In this document: piece after piece, positions 33,011 through 36,123 of the stretch
Layout of the letters: every line of letters starts with the position of its first letter
Numbering within the stretch: position 1 is the stretch's first letter
DNA from: Fen-1362 sp964597035
Lineage (GTDB): Bacteria; Planctomycetota; Phycisphaerae; Sedimentisphaerales; Anaerobacaceae
DNA length: 36,123 nucleotides
NCBI GenBank assembly: GCA_964597035.1
Contig: CAZQWM010000022.1
Span: forward strand, 1 to 36,123
Direction of reading: 5' to 3'
Translations under genes and position numbers: made by a program
The notes under the pieces: model-generated
Databases searched by the model: none
Told to the model about the DNA's origin: nothing
Seen by the model: only the letters and a program-made list of their open reading frames with translations

Positions 33011-33058
33011 GGGCTTAGTCTGGGATTAGTATTAGAGGACTTCCGACCAGAGTTGAGC

Positions 33059-34083
33059 ATGACTCATCATAAAATAATAATCGGCGACTCAAGATGTATG
33101 ACGGACGTTTCAGACAAGTCCGTACATCTTATAATCACATCACCCCCTTACTGGCAGCTAAAAGACTACGGCAACGGCAGTCAGATTGGTTTTGACCACA
33201 GTTATGAAAAATATATCAACAACCTTAATCTTGTCTGGAGCGAGTGCCGGCGTGTATTACACGACGGCTGTCGACTTTGCGTTAATATAGGCGACCAGTT
33301 TGCCCGCTCGGTCTATTACGGGCGTTACAAAGTCATTCCTATACGGACCGAGATAATAAGGTTTTGTGAGACAGCCGGCTTTGATTACATGGGCGCCATA
33401 ATCTGGCAAAAGGTTACAACGTGCAACACGACCGGCGGCGCGACAATAATGGGTTCTTTCCCTCATCCTCGTAATGGCATTGTGAAGATAGATTACGAAT
33501 TTATCCTGCTTTTCAAAAAACACGGCACATCACCGAGCGTAAGTAGAAGCGTCAAAGAAAAGTCGAAGATGACTATAGATGAGTGGAACCAGTACTTCGC
33601 AGGCCATTGGAACATTGCAGGCGAGAAGCAGGATAAGCATTTTGCCATGTTCCCGGAGGAAATTCCACGCCGGCTGATTAAGATGTTCAGCTTTGTCGGC
33701 GAAACGGTGCTGGACCCGTTTCTGGGAAGCGGGACCACCTCTTTAGCGGCACTAAATCTCGGCCGGAACTCAATTGGATATGAGGCCAATCCTGATTTTA
33801 TCCCGTTGATAGAAGAAAAATTAGGCGTTGGCCAGAAAATGATGTTCGACGACGCAGACATCACGATTACGAAGCAGCCCTACGGGCATGTCAATCACGA
33901 CAAAGCCATTACAGAGCTGCCATATATTTTCAGAGACCCGGTAAAGTTCGACAAGAAAGTGGACCCGCGAAAACTCCAGTTCGGCTCACGAATTTCTTCT
34001 CGAGGCGACAGTAGAAGGCCAAGACAGACAATCCCGAAGTGATTGAGCAAATCCAAGCGGAAATAGAAAAGCTTCGGGCCTGA
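33059..34083 (+). CDS. solitary SPPY-type DNA methyltransferase, C-terminal frameshift
   Basis: S-adenosylmethionine-dependent DNA methyltransferase of the beta order, with motif IV first and motif I last: TSPPYW (28-33) and DPFLGSGTT (219-227), then NSIGYEANPDFIPLIEEKL. SPPY favours N4-cytosine, though some N6-adenine enzymes share it. The start at 33059 follows the promoter at 32982-33010; the earlier ATG at 32828 would translate dispersed repeats. The uninterrupted frame stops at 34042 after arginine-rich residues (GDSRRPRQTIPK). From 34015 another frame reads KAKTDNPEVIEQIQAEIEK and stops at 34083, so one base seems to be missing near 34016. The SAM and catalytic motifs are unaffected. 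No restriction endonuclease gene is visible beside it. Confidence 0.85.
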
Positions 34084-34170
34084 CCTTTCATCTCTTTTCC
34101 AAAACCCAATTTATCGCAGGGCCTTCGCTGGCCTTTGCAAAATATCCGACCAAACATATATCGGGTGAAC

Positions 34171-34188
34171 CCGCCACACGGATGGCGG
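34171..34188. repeat. GC-rich inverted repeat between convergent genes
   Basis: CCGCC (34171-34175) and GGCGG (34184-34188) flank an eight-base loop in the 214-base gap between the methyltransferase and the prepilin gene. No T-run follows on either strand, so I do not call it a terminator. The rest of this gap shows no gene. Confidence 0.35.
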
Positions 34189-34297
34189 AAAAGCTTCATT
34201 AAACTCAGGATGAAACACAATGGATAGCTATGACAGTCACAAATGAGGCCGAATCGGCGGGGGTTGAGAAATCGGTTGAAAGAAGGGCGATGTGCTA

Positions 34298-35128
34298 CTA
34301 CCACCAATGACAAGGTCTGCCTCCAGGGGCGATAAAACGCACCTGCATTTCCTTAAACGGGCGCCACTCTACATGTCCTTCGAGGAACAGAATATTTCCG
34401 CCCCACGGTCTGTGGTCTTTGAGGTGATTGGTCCGGTCGTATATGCCGCATCCAAATAAGCCGCCTTCATTAAATTCAAAGTCTGCCGTATCCGCATCAG
34501 ATGTGTTACTGAGTGTTGCATCGGTAACAAGCTCCGTTGTCGAGGGCTGCTTTTCGGTCAAGCTCTTGACCCAGCGTTTTTTCGGGGTACCCAGCGGCTG
34601 TTCCTCTCTTCCTTGTCTTGTATCCATCATCCAGAAGTAGCCAGTAACCCTGTAGCAAGCATCACGACCAGTTTGCGGCTCAGGAACATCGCCGACCTTC
34701 GCGTCACACGGAACAGGGGGGGCAGGTGGGGGCTGGTTAAACTGCCAAAGTATTGCCATGTCGCCGTTTTTAGTATTATCGGCCGGGCAATAGTAGATTT
34801 GCCTTTCGGCTCCTGCGAACTTTATCATGAAATCCGTGGTGCTATAGGCAATATCCCAGAGCCACCAGCCGCCGTGATTAAGCGGCAGCTGACCGCCTTT
34901 CTGGTCGGCAAAAATACTCAGACCGACGTAAATCTGCTTTAAGTTATTGGCACACTGGATTCTTCTGGCGTGGGCCTTCGCTCTCTGCAGGACCGGGATA
35001 AGGATGCCCATCAGCAGGGCGATTATGGCGATGACAACAAGCAGTTCAATGAGCGTGAATCCCCCTTCACTAAATTTTGCCCTCCGACAGGCGGGGCTGC
35101 GGAAGAAAGGTTCTTTGCGCTTTGACAT
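34298..35128 (-). CDS. type II secretion-like prepilin (planctomycetal pseudopilin family)
   Basis: A 276-aa prepilin. The cleavage/methylation motif is GG|FTLIELLVVIAIIALLMGIL (residues 22-41), with the conserved Glu28 at position 5 of the mature protein, followed by a helix (AKAHARRIQCANNLKQIYVGL) typical of the DUF1559 pseudopilin family abundant in Planctomycetes. The C-terminal part has HRPWGGNILFLEGHVEWRPF, a variant of the H-X9-DG motif with Glu in place of Asp. The 23-residue leader (MSKRKEPFFRSPACRRAKFS and onward) is longer than usual and cysteine/arginine-rich. GGAG lies six bases before the ATG. No secretion machinery is encoded nearby, which is normal for this family. Confidence 0.9.
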   Translation of the reverse strand: MSKRKEPFFRSPACRRAKFSEGGFTLIELLVVIAIIALLMGILIPVLQRAKAHARRIQCANNLKQIYVGLSIFADQKGGQLPLNHGGWWLWDIAYSTTDFMIKFAGAERQIYYCPADNTKNGDMAILWQFNQPPPAPPVPCDAKVGDVPEPQTGRDACYRVTGYFWMMDTRQGREEQPLGTPKKRWVKSLTEKQPSTTELVTDATLSNTSDADTADFEFNEGGLFGCGIYDRTNHLKDHRPWGGNILFLEGHVEWRPFKEMQVRFIAPGGRPCHWW

Positions 35129-35177
35129 AATATGCTCCGGCTAAAATCAAAGAGAAAATCAATAATTTTAAGAAATC

Positions 35178-35206
35178 ATTATAACATATTGTGCTCCGGC
35201 CGGAAA
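35178..35206 (-). promoter_or_regulatory. candidate promoter of the prepilin gene
   Basis: Minus-strand perfect TATAAT (35178-35183) with a weak TTTCCG -35 (35201-35206) at 17 bases. Predicted leader of about 43 bases ending in GGAG before the ATG. Confidence 0.4.
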
Positions 35207-35259
35207 GTGCCGGGCGGTGAGACAGGCGTTAAAATAGGCGAGATTAAACAAACGTATTA

Positions 35260-35282
35260 AACATTTGTTTTAAACAAATGTT
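35260..35282. promoter_or_regulatory. 23-base perfect palindrome (operator-like)
   Basis: Arms AACATTTGTTT (35260-35270) and AAACAAATGTT (35272-35282) around a single T. Symmetric, AT-rich and intergenic, it could be a dimeric regulator site or a cruciform-prone element. A second perfect palindrome GCACTTAAGTGC lies at 35356-35367. Confidence 0.45.
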
Positions 35283-35284
35283 CA

Positions 35285-35423
35285 ACAAAAGCGCGCATGT
35301 CGAAAACCCTTAGAAGCCGACTTTTTTAAAAAATTTTTTACTCCTTTGTTTATAAGCACTTAAGTGCATTTTGGCCCTTCGATTTATATCAGGAAATCCC
35401 TTGGTTTTCGACAAAAGCGCGCA
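35285..35423. repeat. direct repeat plus inverted repeat framing about 100 bases
   Basis: ACAAAAGCGCGCA occurs at 35285-35297 and 35411-35423. Just inside, GTCGAAAACC (35299-35308) is mirrored by GGTTTTCGAC (35403-35412). The enclosed AT-rich part has AAAAAATTTTTT (35328-35339) and the palindrome GCACTTAAGTGC. Confidence 0.6.
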
Positions 35424-35474
35424 AGTTCGCGCCATAGGATGGAGGCACTTGTGGTGCTCCTTGGGCAAATTTAG

Positions 35475-35514
35475 CCCCCCAATTTATTGGGGGGTTTGTC
35501 CCGCCGAAGGCGGG
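35475..35514. repeat. two adjacent GC-rich hairpins
   Basis: A 9-bp stem CCCCCCAAT/ATTGGGGGG with a two-base loop (35475-35494) is followed after five bases by CCCGCC-GAA-GGCGGG (35500-35514). They lie about 55 bases before the HNH gene start. Confidence 0.6.
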
Positions 35515-35528
35515 CAATGTGGTTTTTA

Positions 35529-35556
35529 CAATGAACTATGAACACTGAACAATGAA
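35529..35556 (+). repeat. degenerate heptad array, 4 units (CnnTGAA)
   Basis: CAATGAA, CTATGAA, CACTGAA, CAATGAA, directly followed by GGGAGG (35557-35562), the ribosome-binding site of the next gene. Confidence 0.75.
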
Positions 35557-35569
35557 GGGAGGATAGGTT

Positions 35570-36123
35570 ATGAAAAGAAAGAACAGGAATTCCGGCTGGC
35601 TGCATCGCATAGTGCAGGCGGTGTATCTATTTTACTGCCGACGGCGGTTCGGCAAAAACATCCGCCTGATACCACTGACCAGATACAAATTCGCCATCGT
35701 CGATGCGGATAACTTCGACGGGCTGAACAGGTTCAAATGGCGCGCAAGATATAGCTGTCGCACCTGGTATGCCGTGCGATGCGCTAGAGTTGCTGAGAAA
35801 AGAAGCAGGAAATTAGTCTGGATGCATAACGAAATTAAAAAGCCGCCGAAGGGCAAAATGATTGACCACGCCGATAATAACGGATTAGACAACCGAAGAC
35901 AGAACCTTCGCCCTGCGACGCGAGGGCAGAATAGCCATAACAGGCGAAAAAAACCTCGAACCTCTTCGAGATTTGTTGGTGTATCGTTTGAGAAAAGAAC
36001 CGGAAAATGGCATGCTCGTATAACCTTCCAGAAAAAAAGAGTGTCACTGGGGCGATTTGATAACGAGGTTGAGGCGGCGAAGGCATACGATGAGGCGGCG
36101 AAGAAATACCACGGGAAGTTCGC
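35570..36123 (+). CDS. HNH endonuclease with AP2 DNA-binding domain, truncated by window edge
   Basis: A homing-type endonuclease, open to the right edge (184 residues visible). After a basic N terminus (MKRKNRN) comes a region with LTRYKFAIVDADNFDGLNRF (36-55), the HNH_3-type core (LVWMHNEI, 82-89; MIDHADNNGLDNRRQNLRPA, 97-116) with His100 as probable metal/catalytic ligand, and then an AP2-type DNA-binding domain: RFVGVSFEKRTGKWHARI (134-151), VSLGRFDNEVEAAKAYDEAA (158-177) and KYHGKF. The start is the ATG at 35570 with GGGAGG seven bases upstream. Such HNH-AP2 proteins occur as free-standing mobile genes, in introns and in phages. Only a few residues of the AP2 domain, plus any tail, are missing. 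Confidence 0.88.
   Translation, partial: MKRKNRNSGWLHRIVQAVYLFYCRRRFGKNIRLIPLTRYKFAIVDADNFDGLNRFKWRARYSCRTWYAVRCARVAEKRSRKLVWMHNEIKKPPKGKMIDHADNNGLDNRRQNLRPATRGQNSHNRRKKPRTSSRFVGVSFEKRTGKWHARITFQKKRVSLGRFDNEVEAAKAYDEAAKKYHGKF

Larger units (their letters stand above)
32726..33058. other. 333-base intergenic region with two divergent promoters, a heptad array and dispersed repeats
   Basis: From left to right it holds the fba ribosome-binding site, a heptad array (32747-32774), the fba promoter, two dispersed-repeat motifs (32845-32906), and the methyltransferase promoter (32982-33010). An open frame runs through the right half in the methyltransferase phase, but its translation there comes from the repeats. 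Confidence 0.65.
35129..35569. other. 441-base intergenic region rich in palindromes and repeats
   Basis: No gene is visible. It contains the prepilin promoter, a 23-base perfect palindrome (35260-35282), a direct/inverted repeat pair (35285-35423), a 12-base palindrome (35356-35367), two GC-rich hairpins (35475-35514) and a four-unit heptad array (35529-35556) that leads directly into the ribosome-binding site of the HNH gene. Confidence 0.65.

Noticed and set aside
32828..33058. N-terminal extension of the methyltransferase from the ATG at 32828
   Set aside because: It translates dispersed repeats and lies upstream of a good promoter (32982-33010); the catalytic domain begins at 33059.
34084..34297. 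Gene remnant (for example a restriction enzyme) after the methyltransferase
   Set aside because: Short open stretches exist on both strands but none shows a recognisable motif or start signal.
35632..36086. Minus-strand frames opposite the HNH-AP2 gene
   Set aside because: The plus-strand frame has a ribosome-binding site and clear HNH and AP2 motifs; the others are shadows.

Overview
The window looks like a chromosomal segment of an uncultured Planctomycetota bacterium, most likely Phycisphaerae (Sedimentisphaerales-like). The reasons are a prepilin of the large planctomycetal pseudopilin family, secreted proteins ending in dockerin-like EF-hand repeats, a giant RCC1-repeat protein, GEVED and SdrD_B-like modules, TonB/Tol-type ExbBD sets, asparagine/proline-rich linkers (EPNKP-like) and diderm envelope genes (LolCDE, outer-membrane barrels). 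This placement is inference from family content; no marker gene was compared.

Layout. 1-5.4 kb (+): a 2-oxoacid:ferredoxin oxidoreductase operon (alpha truncated by the window edge, beta, a small membrane protein, gamma), running into an ExbD and a secreted helical-repeat protein. 5.5-6.8 kb (+): clpX with its own promoter. 6.85-9.5 kb (-): a secreted protein with 21 RCC1 repeats. 15.2-9.6 kb (-): a compact six-gene run rarA, 5-formyl-THF cyclo-ligase, LysM/YkuD L,D-transpeptidase, a TonB-like vWA protein, ExbB, ExbD, preceded by a promoter that would give a nearly leaderless mRNA. 15.2-16.5 kb (-): a GEVED/dockerin-like surface protein. 16.75-18.1 kb (+): trpB2. 18.4-20.4 kb (+): two outer-membrane barrel genes, each with its own promoter and terminator. 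27.4-20.5 kb (-): a housekeeping run lysS, two LolC/E permeases, lolD, ilvE-type aminotransferase and polyprenyl diphosphate synthase.

27.4-36.1 kb is the accessory part. It holds an AT-rich, foreign-looking HExxH metallopeptidase gene that seems to be split by, or to use, an A AAA AAG slippery heptamer; a 444-base intergenic region built largely from degenerate 7-bp tandem units; a Ctp/S41 protease; class II fructose-bisphosphate aldolase whose 3' end is echoed in 45-bp tandem copies; a solitary SPPY-type DNA methyltransferase with a small frameshift at its C terminus; a prepilin; and, cut by the right edge, an HNH-AP2 homing-type endonuclease preceded by palindromes and direct repeats.

Main points for a second look: (1) a vWA protein that takes the place of TonB in front of ExbB-ExbD; (2) the candidate -1 frameshift in the metallopeptidase; (3) heptad arrays with different consensus sequences at several intergenic sites; (4) an in-frame dispersed-repeat insertion inside lysS; (5) the 7 + 14 arrangement of RCC1 blades around a dockerin-like linker. 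I saw no tRNA, rRNA, CRISPR array or intact insertion sequence.
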